A stretch of 64,000 nucleotides of DNA from Neoarius graeffei (GCF_027579695.1 NC_083587.1:51949021-52013020); one strand, 5' to 3'; counted from the stretch's first letter, positions 1 through 11,405 are shown. Translations and numbers: made by a program. The notes: generated by a model from the sequence alone, not told the origin.

Positions 1-349
1 GTGTTGCTAGTTATATGTGATTGTGACTTTGGGAGCTGAGAGAACTGTTCAACAGGGAAATTGTGTTTCTGTTGAGACAAGTTCACTGCAAAAGAGGTAA
101 CTGCATTCTTTTAATAAAGTAACTGAAACATTTACAGGATTATGTCAAATATTCTGTCTTTGTGTTTAATTTATATTCATCATTCCTTTCATTCTAGCAT
201 GAAGTTAAAAATTCTTTTTAGCTGAGCATTATTGAGACTATTTTTGTTTATTAGTGTCCAAAACTCAAGCTTCTTTGGACTGAAAATATTATTCAACTGG
301 GCAATCTGAGACCATTTCTAGTGGTCTAAAATGTATAAAACTCATTAGC

Positions 350-434
350 TTCCGGGGGCCTTTGGCCCCCTGGACCCCCGACCAGGCTCCGCCCTGGACC
401 TGGCTGGGGGCCGATGGCCCCCAGACCCCCGATT
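350..434. repeat. GC-rich self-complementary repeat in an atad2 intron
   Basis: Within A/T-rich intron sequence an abrupt C/G-rich block contains GGGGGCCTTTGGCCCCC (hairpin) and later GGGGGCCGATGGCCCCC (hairpin), separated by a C-rich linker. It looks like the terminal region of a dispersed DNA repeat. The family is not identified. Confidence 0.5.
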
Positions 435-610
435 AAATTTTCAGCTGAAAATACAATTTCTCATTCTCATCCCTGTATATAGAGAGCGCACGGGGCTGCT
501 AAAGTAAAATGGGTATGATCAATGGCAGTATTTAATCTCTTCTATAGCATTTCATTTAGTGAACTATTCAAAGTGAGTCACTGTGGGGTTTTTTTTTTTC
601 CTTCTTTCAG

Positions 611-739
611 GATCTTTTGCAGAAGGTGGTAGTTAAGACTGAGGGTTACGAGGCTGACCTTCTCGAGAAGCTTTATGCTCGTTTGTGCCAGAGCATCTAC
701 AGACACAGGAAAAATCACGACAAGACCGCACTTATACAG
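611..739 (+). CDS. atad2: atad2 penultimate coding exon (partial gene)
   Basis: This 43-codon open exon lies between a TTTCAG acceptor and a CAG|GTATGG donor and is in phase 0 at both ends. The peptide contains EGYEADLLEKLYARLCQSIY followed by RHRKNHDKTALIQ, which I recognise as the conserved stretch near the C-terminus of ATAD2-type proteins. ATAD2 is a nuclear AAA+ ATPase with a bromodomain that binds acetylated histones; those domains lie upstream of the window. The paralogue ATAD2B has a similar tail, but adjacency to zhx1 on the same strand favours atad2. Identity is by recalled family resemblance plus synteny; the exon borders are seen directly. Confidence 0.82.
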
Positions 740-1299
740 GTATGGCATGTGATTTTAAAAATTGATCGATTCTGCCTTTTTCTTTATTGTATAGACGTTT
801 TTTTACGTACACTATCACACTGTTCACATAGTAGCTCTGCATTTTAACACTGGAAAACAATATGATGCATAAATCTGTCAAAGGAGCAGACTTCACAAAA
901 ATGTGTGCACTTAATATACTGTACAGTTGTGTTCAAAATAATAGCAGTGTGTTTAAAAACGTGAGTAAAGCTCAAAATCCTTATAAGTTTTTATTTCCAT
1001 GCATTGGGAACACTGCACATTATATTCTACATCAAAACATGAAGAAAAATGTATCAATGTTTTAATTACTTTACAGAAAATGAAGAAAAATGAATTTTGG
1101 GCTGTTCAAAAAAATAGCAGTGTCTGCATTTTTCATTACAAACTCCAAATATTTACTGTATAAACTGAAAATCTTTAGGATTTAGTATTCCTGTGAATCA
1201 CTAAACTAATATTTAGTTGTATAAGCACGGTTTCTGAGAACTTCTGGCACCTGTGAACAGGTATTCCAGCCCAGGATGATTTGACAACATTCCACAATT

Positions 1300-2866
1300 C
1301 CTCTGCATTTCTTGGTTTTGCCTCAAACAGCATTTTTGATGTCACCCCACAAGTTTTCTATCGGATTAAGGTCCGGGGATTGGGCTGGCCACTCCATAAC
1401 TTTCATTTTGTTGGTCTGGAACCAAGATGCTGCTCGCTTACTGGTGTGTTTGGGGTCGTTGTCTTTTTGAAACACCCATTTCAAGGGCATTTCCTCTTCA
1501 GCATAAGGCAACATGACCTCCTCAAGTATTTTGATATATGCAAACTGATCCATGATCCCTGGTATGCGATAAATGGGCCCAACACCATAGTAAGAGAAAC
1601 ATCCCCATATCATAATGCTTGCACCACCATGCTTCACTGTCTTCAGAGTGTACTGTGGCTTGAATTCACTGTCTGGGGGTCGTCTGAAAAACTGTCTGCG
1701 GCCCTTGGACCCAAAAAGAACAATCTTATGCCGCTTTTCCACTACAAGCGCGGCTGAGTCGGGCTGAGCCGTGCCGTGCTGAGTCGAGCTGAGTGGGGCT
1801 GTTGGAGTTGCATTTCGACTACAACCGTGCTGAACTGTGCTGGCTGGAAGTGGGTGGACACATTGGGTGGAGTTAGCGAAAGTGGGTGGACGTCAGGTGA
1901 TGTCGTTAAGCAGCGCAAACAGTGACATCAGTGACCTTTTAAGCGGTAGTCTCACGACCCGGAGAGTAAACAATAAACATGGAGGACATGGAGTCGTTAG
2001 TGTTGCTGGTCTTGGTGCTGTGGCTTGTTGTCACCGACAACGCTTACAGATACTGGCAAGAGCGTATAGATGAGGCGAGGCGCATAAGGCTTCAGAAATT
2101 CTCGTAATTCATAATTCTTCTCCTTCTTCCGGGTTTACGGTGTTTACAGATCCCAGCGCGCTCGCGGGGCGTGTGTGGGCATGTGAGGACACTCCTCCTC
2201 ACCAATCAGTGCACAGGGGAGTGTCTGCTCACGCCCCCAGCCTCACTCGGCACGGTTTGGCTCGCTTCAGCCCCACTCCAAAACGGTGCGAGTTTTAGGG
2301 GCTAAGCAGGGCTGAAGCGAGCTGAGTCGTGCTGGTTTTTGGTAGTCGAAACGCGAGCCGTGTCAGGCTGAAGTGAGCTGAAGCGAGCTGAAGTGAGCTG
2401 AAAAAGGGTAGTGGAAAAGGGCCATTACTTTCATCAGTCCACAAAATGTTTCTCCATTTCTCTTTAGGCCAGTCAATGTGTTCTTTGGCAAATTGTATCC
2501 TCTTCAGCGCGTCTTTTTTTTTTTTAACAGTCGGACTTTGCGGGGGCTTCTTGCCGATAGATTAGCTTCACACAGGCGTCTTCTAATTGTCACAGTACTC
2601 ACAGGTAACTTCAGACCGTCTTTCATCACCCTGGAGCTGATCATTGGCTGAGTCTTTGCTATTCTGGCTATTCTTCGATCCATTCAAATGGTAGTCTTCC
2701 GTTTTCTTCCACGTCTCTCTGGTTTTGCTGTCCATTTTAAAGCACTGGAGATCATTTTAGCCCAGCAGCCCATCATTTTCTGCACTTCTTTATGCGTTTT
2801 CCCCTCTCCAATCAACGTTTTAATCAAAGCACGCTGTTCTTCTGAACAATGTCTGGAACGACCCAT
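1300..2866 (-). pseudogene. Tc1-type transposase, interrupted
   Basis: The N-terminal part, beginning MGRSRHCSEEQRALIKTLI (ATG at 2866), is a helix-turn-helix region. The C-terminal part (1323-1733) carries the motifs KHGGASIMIWGCFS, FQKDNDPKHTS and SPDLNPIENLWGDIK of Tc1 DDE transposases. A 686-bp foreign insertion and frame breaks separate the halves, so no functional enzyme can be made. Confidence 0.88.
1734..2419. mobile_element. Non-autonomous DNA transposon, CTTTTCCACTAC termini
   Basis: The 12-bp inverted termini CTTTTCCACTAC / GTAGTGGAAAAG bound an insertion inside the Tc1 transposase. The subterminal regions repeat the word GCTGA(A/G)(T/C)(C/G)(G/A)AGCT many times. A 42-codon frame at 1979-2107 begins MEDMESLVLLVLVLWLVV and includes RYWQERIDEARRIRLQ, resembling the N-terminal leader of PIF/Harbinger-type proteins. 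The superfamily is an inference; the exact target duplication could not be fixed. Confidence 0.7.
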
Positions 2867-3182
2867 TTTTCTCAGGTTTTCAGAGAGAAATGCATGTACG
2901 ACATGTGCTGGCTTCATCCTTAAATTAGTGCCACCTGACTGACACCTGTTTTTTCACAGAATGAATGATCTCACTAATTGAACTCCACACTCCTATTATT
3001 TTGAACACGCCCCTTTCACTTATTCAATTACACAGACTCAGGAGCATGCATATCATGAATGTTGGGTCTGTTGGTTTTCTATGACTCTACTACACCTACT
3101 GGTAAATTATTTGCCATGTAGTAATATAATTTCTACCAAAAGCAGTGATTGATCTGGTTAGTCATGTTGGACTGCTATTATT

Positions 3183-3943
3183 TTGAACACAACTGTATAT
3201 AAAATTGTGTGGTTTTTTTTTTTTTTTTTTTTTTTAAACTCTCCCGTATCACCTGACACCCCTGAAAGCCCAGCTCCCTTTCCCGCATCTTGCTTTGGTC
3301 ATTTTTCTGTTAATCTCATCTCGAGATTCGTTGATTTAAGAATGATTTTTTTCATTTGTATGCAATGAAATCTATTAATGCATGTTTGACTTAAATATGG
3401 ATAAGTTTTGCACCAAAGCAGATGCACCAAAATTCTAGCAACTATAAATTTTCAATTGAAGTGGTCAAAAAATGTCTTTGCATTTAAAAAGTGTGTGTGT
3501 GTGGGGGGGGGGTTAAATTAGGCCTACAACAAAGTTTCACATCTAACATTTCACAAGTAATGTTAATAATGATTTAGAAAGTGAACAAAACCAATCATTC
3601 AAACATTTGAAGATTGAAGTCAACCATGAGAATTTTCACCTGTGTGGAGCCATAATTGCACATTATTCCTTATTCTTGGTCGAGCTGTATGTTTTCAATA
3701 CAAAGAGTGAGACAGACATGTAGGCACTCGAGTTAATATCTTTTAAAAATGTGTTTTAAATGCTATTTATACACCAGTTAATTCCAGTCCGTTCATTTGA
3801 TCGGACAAGCAGCTGTCCAAGAGTGCGGATATTTAATATAGCATTTCGCTGTGTGTATCACTCCACTTGTCTGTGTTTGTGACGTAAAATTCCAGTTCTT
3901 GCAATAGTTTGTTACCCTGAAACCATTGACCTCTTGTAGTAAA
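3183..3943. other. atad2 intron, no gene seen
   Basis: A/T-rich sequence with a poly-T run (about 3213-3235), a (GT)n/G-run near 3492-3511 and no supported exon or recognisable element. Confidence 0.5.
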
Positions 3944-4262
3944 GAAGAAACCACCGTTATTTGTCACATGCACACTTCAAGCACAGTGAAATTCATCCTC
4001 TGCATTTAACCCATCTGAAGCAGCGAACACACACGCAGCCACACCAGAGCACCCAGGGAACAGTCAGGGGTTAAGTAACCTTGCTCAAGGGCACTTCAGC
4101 CCAAGGCCGCCCCACATTAACCTGACTGCATGTCTTTGGACTGTAGGGGAAACCCACGCAGACACAGGGAGAACATGCAAACTCCACACAGAAAGGCCCT
4201 CGCCGGCCACTGGGTTCGAACCTAGAACCTTCTTGCTGTGAGGCGACCGTGCCGCCAAAGTC
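3944..4262 (-). repeat. Chimeric SINE-like repeat
   Basis: The left part (TTAACCCATCTGAAG...) matches the repeat at 45826-46095. The right part is the reverse complement of the promoter half of the abundant tRNA-headed SINE, from CATGTCTTTGGACTGT to GCCGGCCACTGGGTTCGAAC and GAGGCGACCGTGCCGCC. So two repeat families are joined in one unit. Confidence 0.7.
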
Positions 4263-4550
4263 TAGTAGTCAGTCTGTGCGTTGGCATGGCAACACAACAC
4301 TACCCAGCTGCAGCTTCTTTGGAAATGACTTCTGTTGACTGAGCAAGAAATATACAAAATATTTAGCCATATTGTTTCTGAGATGTCTGTCGTGTTGTAT
4401 GAAGGCAGCATCACATTCGCATTCATGCTGTTGTACTGAATGTGATTTTATGAACAATCAGTTTGTTACAACAAACAGCTCTCTTGCTCATGTGCTATTA
4501 GTCAGCTGTAAAACTGATCTAATTATTTGTTTTTCTTTCTTTCTTTACAG

Positions 4551-4583
4551 GAGATGGCAAGGGAAGTGGAGGAGTTTACCTAA
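4551..4583 (+). CDS. atad2: atad2 terminal coding exon
   Basis: Directly after a pyrimidine-rich tract ending TTTACAG, ten codons read EMAREVEEFT and stop with TAA. The exon joins the previous one in phase 0, giving ...TALIQ-EMAREVEEFT, which resembles the extreme C-terminus of vertebrate ATAD2. The intron between the two exons is 3.8 kb and is filled by a nested Tc1 element and a SINE-like repeat. The short 3'UTR runs to about 4710. Confidence 0.8.
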   Translation, partial: EMAREVEEFT

Positions 4584-4687
4584 ACAGTACAACTAAAGAT
4601 ATTCACGCATAGTACTAAATTATATTTTACTACAGTGATTTAAAAACCTCAGCGATTGTATTTTTTATTATCTATGTATTCCGCTGT

Positions 4688-4693
4688 ATTAAA
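4688..4693 (+). promoter_or_regulatory. atad2: atad2 polyadenylation signal (ATTAAA)
   Basis: The common ATTAAA variant hexamer lies about 105 bp after the atad2 stop codon and is followed by a T/G-rich stretch suited to the cleavage region. No other signal lies between the stop and the DNA transposon that begins at 4749. Confidence 0.55.
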
Positions 4694-4748
4694 ATATTTG
4701 TCAGCATTTTGCTTGTCTTGTGGTTTCTTGCTTTTCTTGGTGCAATTA

Positions 4749-5438
4749 GGGCCCGTTTACACGAGGACGCTGTCGGGTAAAAATGACTAAATGTTTTATC
4801 GGAAGTGCCTTTCGTCTACACGGGGACGGCGTTTCCGAGGCTGAAAAACGGAAAAAATTGAAAACGCCTTCCAGAGTGGATAAGTTAAAAACAGCCCCCG
4901 TTGCATATCCGTCTAAACTACCCAATACGCGAAACTCTGCTCGGATATGCTCACGTCGGGTACGCGTTTACGTCACACATGTCAAATACTGTACATGCCA
5001 GCCCGGGAAGTAAGAAAGTAAGTAAAAAAGTAAGAGCATGTCTGATTACATCGATCCAATGGACCTTCAAGCTGCTCTGGCAGCTTTAATAAACGTCCAG
5101 GAGTCCTTCGAACATCTATACCGTTAATGAACAGACGCGGGTATAGTATGCTCTTTTTTACTTACTTTCTTTCTTACCATAGCCAGAGTAGTCAAAGTTT
5201 TCGTGGTGCAGATCAGACAAGACGGAAGCCGTTGCGCATGCATGCAGACATAGCGGAGGTCTTTCACAGCACCACCTAGCCGCCTGGCATGCACATCCAA
5301 TTGAATTCCACACATTTATGTGTCACCATGTAGACGCAGATTTCTTCTTTGAAAACGGTCGTGTAGACGCGGAAAAAAGTGAGAACGAAAACGGACTTTT
5401 GCGTTTTTGTTTCAGACCGTCCCCGTGTAAAGTGGGCC
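4749..5438. mobile_element. Non-autonomous DNA transposon, TTA target (PIF/Harbinger-like)
   Basis: Inverted termini GGGCCCGTTTACACGAGGAC and its near complement are flanked by direct TTA duplications (4746-4748, 5439-5441). Words such as GTCTACACGGGGACGGCG and GTGTAGACGCGG recur in both subterminal parts. A 29-codon frame at 5038-5127, MSDYIDPMDLQAALAALINV..., ends at a TAA. The TTA duplication suggests PIF/Harbinger; the rest of any transposase is missing. Confidence 0.75.
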
Positions 5439-5556
5439 TTATTGTACCCTTTCACTCCTCTGTGTGTGAGAGAGAGAGAGACCTCTGTGCTGTCTGATTT
5501 GCACTTGGTAATAACTGTCTTTGTTTGAAAAACTTTTCTCTGTGGGCGAGTTTATA

Positions 5557-6086
5557 CACTACCGTTCAAAAGTTTGGGGTCACTTTGAAGTTTCCTTATT
5601 TTTGAAAGAAAAGCGCTGTTCTTTTCAATGAAGATCACTTTAAACTCATCAGAAATCCACTCTATACATTGCTAATGTGGTAAATGACTATTCTAGCTGC
5701 AAATGTCTGGTTTTTGGTGCAATATCTCCATAGGTGTATAGAGGCCCATTTCCAGCAACTCTCACTCCAGTGTTCTAATGGTACAATGTGTTTGCTCATT
5801 GCCTCAGAAGGCTAATGGATGATTAGAAAACCCTTGTACAATCATGTTAGCTCAGCTGAAAACAGTTGAGCTCTTTAGAGAAGCTATAAAACTGACCTTC
5901 CTTTGAGCGGATTGAGTTTCTGGAGCTTCACATTTGTGGGGTCGATTAAATGCTCAAAATGGCCAGAAAAATGTCTCGACTATATTTTCTATTCATTTTA
6001 CAACTTATGGTGGGAAATAAAAGTGTGACTTTTTTCATGGAAAACACAAAATTGTCTGGGTGACCCCAAACTTTTGAACGGTAGTG
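5557..6086. mobile_element. MITE family M1, copy 1
   Basis: A 530-bp unit with inverted termini CACTACCGTTCAAAAGTTTG and TA on both sides. Near-identical copies lie at 7272, 10781 and 21484. There is no coding capacity. The TA target and CA...TG ends suggest mobilisation by a Tc1/mariner transposase. Confidence 0.9.
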
Positions 6087-6190
6087 TATTTATAAGCTTA
6101 TTGTTGGTAATTTGAAGGGGGGAAAATGAAAAACTGTGTGTTTGCTGTAATGGGGAAATTCCGTATACTGCTCGTTCCCAGACACACGGA

Positions 6191-6784
6191 ATCACGTGAT
6201 CGCTCTGAGTGTTTTGATTGGTTACGTGGGTAAAACCGAGGAAGTTTTCAGCAGCTCCTGTTTTGGACGTTGTGCCGCGCGTATGAGCAGGGATTTCACC
6301 AGGTTACTCGCTTAACGTGTTTCTGCTTCTGTTTGCATGTTGATTTAGGAGGAAAAAACCCAAAACTTTGTGCGTTTTATGACCTTTTTTTGAAGTCGCC
6401 ACGGGGAGTCGCCTGGCGATGACGTCAAGACGTAACACTGACAGCGGAGACGCCTGTTCATTAAAAAAAAAAAAAAAACAACTGACATTAAAATGAGGCT
6501 CAAATTATCGCTGCGTTTGATTAACAAATGGTCCGCTTTTAATGCTCGGTTGCGTATGAACAGAAATCGAGGCGTGTTACGGAATTGAGTTCATTTCCTG
6601 TCGCAAAGCTAACTAACATCCAGCGTTTTTAGATTTGCGACCGTAAAAGCGCTGACCCCGCCGCCGACGAGCAGCTAGCTAGCTAGTTAGCTTAGCATAG
6701 CTTAGCCTGAACCAGTGAAACGAAGCGAGCTAGCTTGTAGCATTCTCAAAAATGGGTTTGTGCTAACAGCCAGAGGTCTCCCTG
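6191..6784 (+). promoter_or_regulatory. zhx1: Probable zhx1 promoter and untranslated first exon
   Basis: A locally CpG-rich block contains a palindromic E-box ATCACGTGAT (6191-6200) and a perfect cAMP-response palindrome TGACGTCA (6420-6427). A good splice donor, CCTG|GTGAGT, at 6784/6785 could end a noncoding first exon spliced to the acceptor at 9820. The transcription start cannot be read from sequence. Position between the atad2 3' end and the zhx1 coding exons supports the assignment. Confidence 0.5.
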
Positions 6785-7271
6785 GTGAGTTTACAGTAGC
6801 TTAGCATCCTCGTGTTCAGTTCTGAATGACAGCCAGAAGCTGGCTAGCTATCTTTCTCTCTCTCTCTTTCTTTCTTTTTCTTTCTTTCTCTCCTTCTCAA
6901 CACGATATCTAAATAACCCAAGTTTTAGCCACTTACTCAACTACAAGCCTTACCAGCTAATAATGCACTGCTGTTTGTGTGAAGGAGTGGAATAAGTAAC
7001 GAGCTGTAATATTTACAAAACCAGGCTGTTTTTTTTTTTTTTTTAAGACCCATTTTGACTCTGGTTTGCTTTGTTTTTACTTTTAATAGAATCTGAATGT
7101 CTTCTAGTTCATCATTTAAATAGATATAACGTGAAAGACTGACCAAAAGTAGTCGCCTACACACAGTTAAAGGAAAACTCCACCCTGAAGCACATTAATT
7201 ATTTGTATACTGAATTATTTGTGGTCATCATTTGTTCTTAAGTCCTTGTTTATTCCTGGAAGAAGTGTGTC

Positions 7272-8247
7272 CACTACCGTTCAAAAGTTTGGGGTCACTT
7301 TGAAATGTCCCTTATTTTTGAAAGAAAAGCACTGTTCTTTTCAATGAAGATCAGTTTAAACTAATCAGAAATGCACTCTATACATTGCTAATGTGGTAAA
7401 TGACTATTCTAGCTGCAAATGTCTGGTTTTTGGTGCAATATCTCCATAGGTGTATAGAGGCCCATTTCCAGCAACTCCAGTTTCACTCCAGTTTCACTCC
7501 AGTGTTCTAATGGTACAATGTGTTTGCTCATTGCCTCAGAAGGCTAATGGATGATTAGAAAACCCTTGTACAATCATGTTAGCACAGCTGAAAACAGTTG
7601 AGCTCTTTAGAGAAGCTATAAAACTGACCTTCCTTTGAGCAGATTGAGTTTCTGGAGCATCACATTTGTGGGCTCGATTAAACCTATGGTCATGAGCTTT
7701 GGGTAATGACCGGAAGAACAAGATCGTGGATACAAGCGGCCGAAATGAGTTTCCTTGGCAGGGTGGCTGGGCGCTCCCTTAGAGATAGGGTGAGAAGCAC
7801 AGTTACTCTGGAGGAGCTCGGAGTAGAGCCGCTGCTCCTCCATATCGAGAGGAATCAGCTGAGGTGGCTCAGGCATCTCTTTCGGATGGCTCCTGGACGC
7901 CTCCCTGGGGAGGTGTTCCAGGCATGGCCCCGGGGAAGACCCAGGACACGCTGGAGGGATTATGTCTCTCGGCTGGCCTGGGAACACCTCGGTGTTCTTC
8001 CCGAGGAGCTGGCCGAGGTGTCTGGGGAAAGGGAAGTTTGGGCTTCCATGCTTAGACTGCTGCCTCCGCGACCCGGTCCTGGATAAAGCGGAAGGAGACG
8101 AGACGAGATTAAACACTCAATATGGCCAGGAAAATGTCTTGACTATATTTTCCATTCATTTTACAACTTATGGTGGTAAATAAAAGTGTGACTTTTCATG
8201 GAAAACCCAAAATTGTCTGGGTGACCCCAAACTTTTGAATGGTAGTG
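7272..8247. mobile_element. MITE family M1, copy 2 (split by a LINE insertion)
   Basis: Same termini as copy 1. The left half includes a small local duplication of the TTTCACTCCAG motif. It is interrupted at 7683-8106 by a LINE fragment with a 7-bp duplication GATTAAA on each side. Confidence 0.88.
7683..8106 (+). mobile_element. 3' end of an L2/CR1-like LINE
   Basis: The + frame at 7706-8086 reads MTGRTRSWIQAAEMSFLGRV and then RWLRHLFRMAPGRLPGEVF and RPRTRWRDYVSRLAWEHLG, which I recognise as the C-terminal end of fish L2/CR1-clade reverse transcriptase ORFs. It ends in GATAAAGCGGAAGGAGACG, a LINE tail also shared by the SINEs here. The 5' truncation and the GATTAAA duplication mark a standard target-primed insertion. 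It lies in the zhx1 5' intron. Confidence 0.8.
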
Positions 8248-9820
8248 TATATGCTGAAATCGGAGGCATTTTGGGGCCAGAGGAACTTTTTTTCATAGTT
8301 CTTAGTACTGCACACTTTTGTTTGTCAGCACAGCAGGAACTCAGGATGATCATAGTTCTTGCAGCACAGTCTTGAAGGATTTTTATTTATTTTAAAGCTC
8401 CTTCAGGGTAGATAAACTGAGCACAAGAGGAACCATGTGTTACATAAGTGGACGTTGGTTTGGTCAGACTAGTGCAGCGCTGGCAACCACCATTTTTAAA
8501 AATAAAATCAGTGTAAGATGTTAGATGCTTAAACAACAGCTTTGTAACACCAGCTTTTAATGCTGGTGTTAAAAAACTGGGGGGAGACTATAAATGGACC
8601 AACCGTGAAGTCCTGATTTCTTGTTGTATGCCATGCAGAAGCGATGCCGTTTATACCAGTTGTCAGCTGGTTTGCGTCGCTTCAGCGTTCTTGCTGGTGG
8701 TGCGAATACAAACAGGAGGAAAAGGCGTAGAATGTATGTAATTCTCAGAGAAGCTCCACAGGGTCCCATGACCTGTTTGGTCTGAAAGTGCCTATTGCTA
8801 CCGCAGTTCTAATGTGTAGTTATTTATTTAGAGCAATGTTTTTATACAGGAGGCTCTCATTACCACAATGTTTTCAGAGAGACGCAATAATGAGCAGATT
8901 TTGTTGCTCCTGGGAGGAGTAAGAGCTTCTTTTCTCACTTGCAGTTTTCATCATTGTAGTACTGTATTGAGAAATCCAACATGGAAGTAACGAAGCCATT
9001 AAAGCAAACACCGGACTCGGAGATCCAGAATGCAGTGCAGCAGTACAACACAGTCACGCTTGCTGCCTTCAAGGCTTTTTCGTTAGTTCTTGCACAAGAG
9101 TTTGGAAGTAGTGATTTACAACGTGTGTGTGTGTGTGTGTTCAAGTGCATGTGGTTGGTGAAAATGGACAGCGTGAGCTCTTTTTTGCTATCTCTTCATG
9201 CCTTTGCTTTTGTATCATTAATGACGCAAAGTTCATTTTGCCTTACTGAAAGAAAATCAAGAACTGAATGGTTAACGTGTCAAATTACCAAGTAAATCTT
9301 ACTGTTACTTCTTATTGGGGGCTATAATGACTTTCTTATTGATGCCCCTAATCCAGGAAGTCAGGGTTCATAGAAGAATACAAGTTCCTGAGTTGTAATT
9401 GCAACAGTGAAGTGTTCATGTGGGTTCACCTAATGTTTACAGTATTTCTGGCAGGACTTCAAGGCAGCACAAGTTAGGACAGCCTTGGGCTTGGCTAGTT
9501 AGCAATCTACGGAATGATGAGCTCAATTATGATGGTGGTATTGGCGTTAAAGTTGAAGCTTTGGAGGCTGACCTGTTTGAGTCGAGTGTACAGATGAGGA
9601 GGTTGGAGAGCTGGACAGACGAAAGGACTTAAAGTGCTGCTGCGTTGTTTAGAATAGAAGTATAAACTTTGTCAACACGACAAAGTAAAACTTGATTATA
9701 AAGATGATTATGCAAATCTTTCAGGGCGAATTTGTCCTTTAAGTGGCTAAGTAACTGAAATTAAGGTATTTCAAATTTGATGTTTATCTGATTTTTTTTT
9801 TTTTCTCCTTCCCCCTTCAG
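8248..9820 (+). other. zhx1: zhx1 5' intron, nothing recognised
   Basis: Single-copy-looking intron sequence with a short (GT)n run near 9123-9141 and a pyrimidine tract (9790-9820) that ends in the acceptor CCCCCTTCAG at 9820. No coding exon was seen. Confidence 0.5.
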
Positions 9821-9925
9821 CAGATGTCATATTGGAGTGGGGCAGACTTTTAGCATGTGAATACAGTTTCTTGCCGATTCAGACAGTCTTCGCCGTCTCA
9901 AAGCCTTTCTGGTGCTATAGACACG

Positions 9926-10085
9926 ATGTCGAGCCGAAGGAAGTCCACCACCCCCTGCATGGTGCTTCCATCAGATGTAGTGGAGCAGGATATGGATTTG
10001 GAGACCCTTGCAGGGGAAGAAGGAATCGAGAACTCTGCAGAAGGCCTTACGGAGGGTATAGTGGTTCCACTGGACAGTGAAGGAG
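9926..10085 (+). CDS. zhx1: zhx1 first coding exon
   Basis: The exon starts at acceptor 9820/9821, so 9821-9925 is 5'UTR. The ATG at 9926 opens MSSRRKSTTPCMVLPSD, the hallmark N-terminus of ZHX1/2/3 proteins. It encodes 53 residues and ends at GGAG|GTGAGT in phase 1. The following intron (10086-11405) contains one SINE (10372-10755) and one M1 MITE (10781-11309). The remaining intron sequence was read in three frames and shows no C2H2 pattern. Confidence 0.9.
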
Positions 10086-10371
10086 GTGAGTTGGTATCCT
10101 GGAGTCAAGAACTTGGGAACCAGTTTCAAAAGGCACAAATGTCATTAAGTATGCCCTTCTTTTTTTTTTTTAAACCAGGTACATCTATTTTATATGGGTG
10201 CACTTTGTAGATAAACAATTACTGAAGAGCCTATCTATGGAAAGGGACCACCATAGTCACTGCTGTCCAGATATTATTGGAGTGATGGCTCCTTCTCATA
10301 ATAGTGTGTTGGTCAACAGGCTTTTCACAATATCAACAAAGTACACTTCTGTGGTAGATGTAGGTGAATAA

Positions 10372-10755
10372 GGGGCGGCACGGTGGTGTAGTGGTTAGCG
10401 CTGTCACCTCACAGCAAGAAGGTTCTGGGTTCGAGCCCCGTGGCCGGCGAGGGCCTTTCTGTGCGGAGTTTGCATGTTCTCCCCGTGTCCGCGTGGGTTT
10501 CCTCCGGGTGCTCCGGTTTCCCCCACAGTCCAAAGACATGCAGGTTAGGTTAACTGGTGACTCTAAATTGACCGTAGGTGTGAATGTGAGTGTGAATGGT
10601 TGTCTGTGTCTATGTGTCAGCCCTGTGATGACCTGGCGACTTGTCCAGGGTGTACCCCGCCTTTCGCCCGTAGTCAGCTGGGATAGGCTCCAGCTTGCCT
10701 GCGACCCTGTAGAAGGATAAAGCGGCTAGAGATAATGAGATGAGATGAGAATGTA
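10372..10755 (+). repeat. tRNA-headed SINE S1, copy 1
   Basis: Full-length copy: A-box-like GTGTAGTGGTTAGCGCTG, B-box GGTTCGAGCC, body, and tail GATAAAGCGGCTAGAGATAA then GAGATGAG. The flanking repeat GTGAATAA on both sides is the likely target duplication. Confidence 0.9.
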
Positions 10756-10780
10756 CGTGAATAAAAGTCAACTAAATTTA

Positions 10781-11309
10781 CACTACCGTTCAAAAGTTTG
10801 GGGTCACTTTGAAATGTCCTTATTTTTTGAAAGAAAAGCACTGTTCTTTTCAACGAAGCTCACTTTAAACTAATCAGAAATCCACTCTATACATTGCTAA
10901 TGTGGTAAATGACTATTCTAGCTGCAAATGTCTGGTTTTTGGTGCAATATCTCCATAGGTGTATAGAGGCCCATTTCCAGCAACTCTCACTCCAGTGTTC
11001 TAATGGTACAATGTGTTTGCTCATTGCCTCAGAAGGCTAATGGGTGATTAGAAAACCCTTGTACAATCATGTTAGCACAGCTGAAAACAGTTGAGCTCTT
11101 TAGAGAAGCTATAAAACTGACCTTCCTTTGAGCAGATTGAGTTTCTGGAGCATCACATTTGTGGGGTCGATTAAATGCTCAAAATGGCCAGAAAAACGTC
11201 TTGACTATATTTTCTATTCATTTTACAACTTATGGTGGTAAATAAAAGTGTGACTTTTCTTGGAAAAAACACAATTGTCAGGGTGACCCCAAACTTTTGA
11301 ACGGTAGTG
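10781..11309. mobile_element. MITE family M1, copy 3 (in zhx1 intron)
   Basis: Complete copy with both termini and TA duplications (10779-10780, 11310-11311). Its right end lies about 95 bp before the acceptor of the large zhx1 exon. Confidence 0.9.
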
Positions 11310-11405
11310 TAGCTCCAGGATTCATTCATTTAATAATACTGCCACTGTGTTTATTCTGTAGTTGTCATACAAAAGCTGAAAATGTCTATCTTTTCCTATT
11401 CTCAG

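Larger units (their letters stand above)
924..3195 (-). mobile_element. Tc1/mariner element A (nested, inactive)
   Basis: Inverted termini starting CAGTTGTGTTCAAAATAATA sit at both ends and are flanked by TA duplications (922-923 and 3196-3197). The transposase lies on the minus strand and is split by a second transposon at 1734-2419. The element sits in the last intron of atad2. Confidence 0.9.

Noticed and set aside
10372-10460. tRNA gene
   Set aside because: A- and B-box-like motifs are present, but no cloverleaf with acceptor stem can be drawn and the unit is repeated with SINE tails.
10333-10720. Repeated frames (for example MSLDCGGNRSTRRKPTRTRG) at many places
   Set aside because: They recur at every SINE S1 copy in both orientations and are translations of the SINE body.
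11297-11405. Upstream ATG extending the zhx1 frame to 800 residues
   Set aside because: The ATG lies in the right terminus of an M1 MITE, the added residues resemble no ZHX protein, and a good acceptor at 11405 is in phase with the real start exon.
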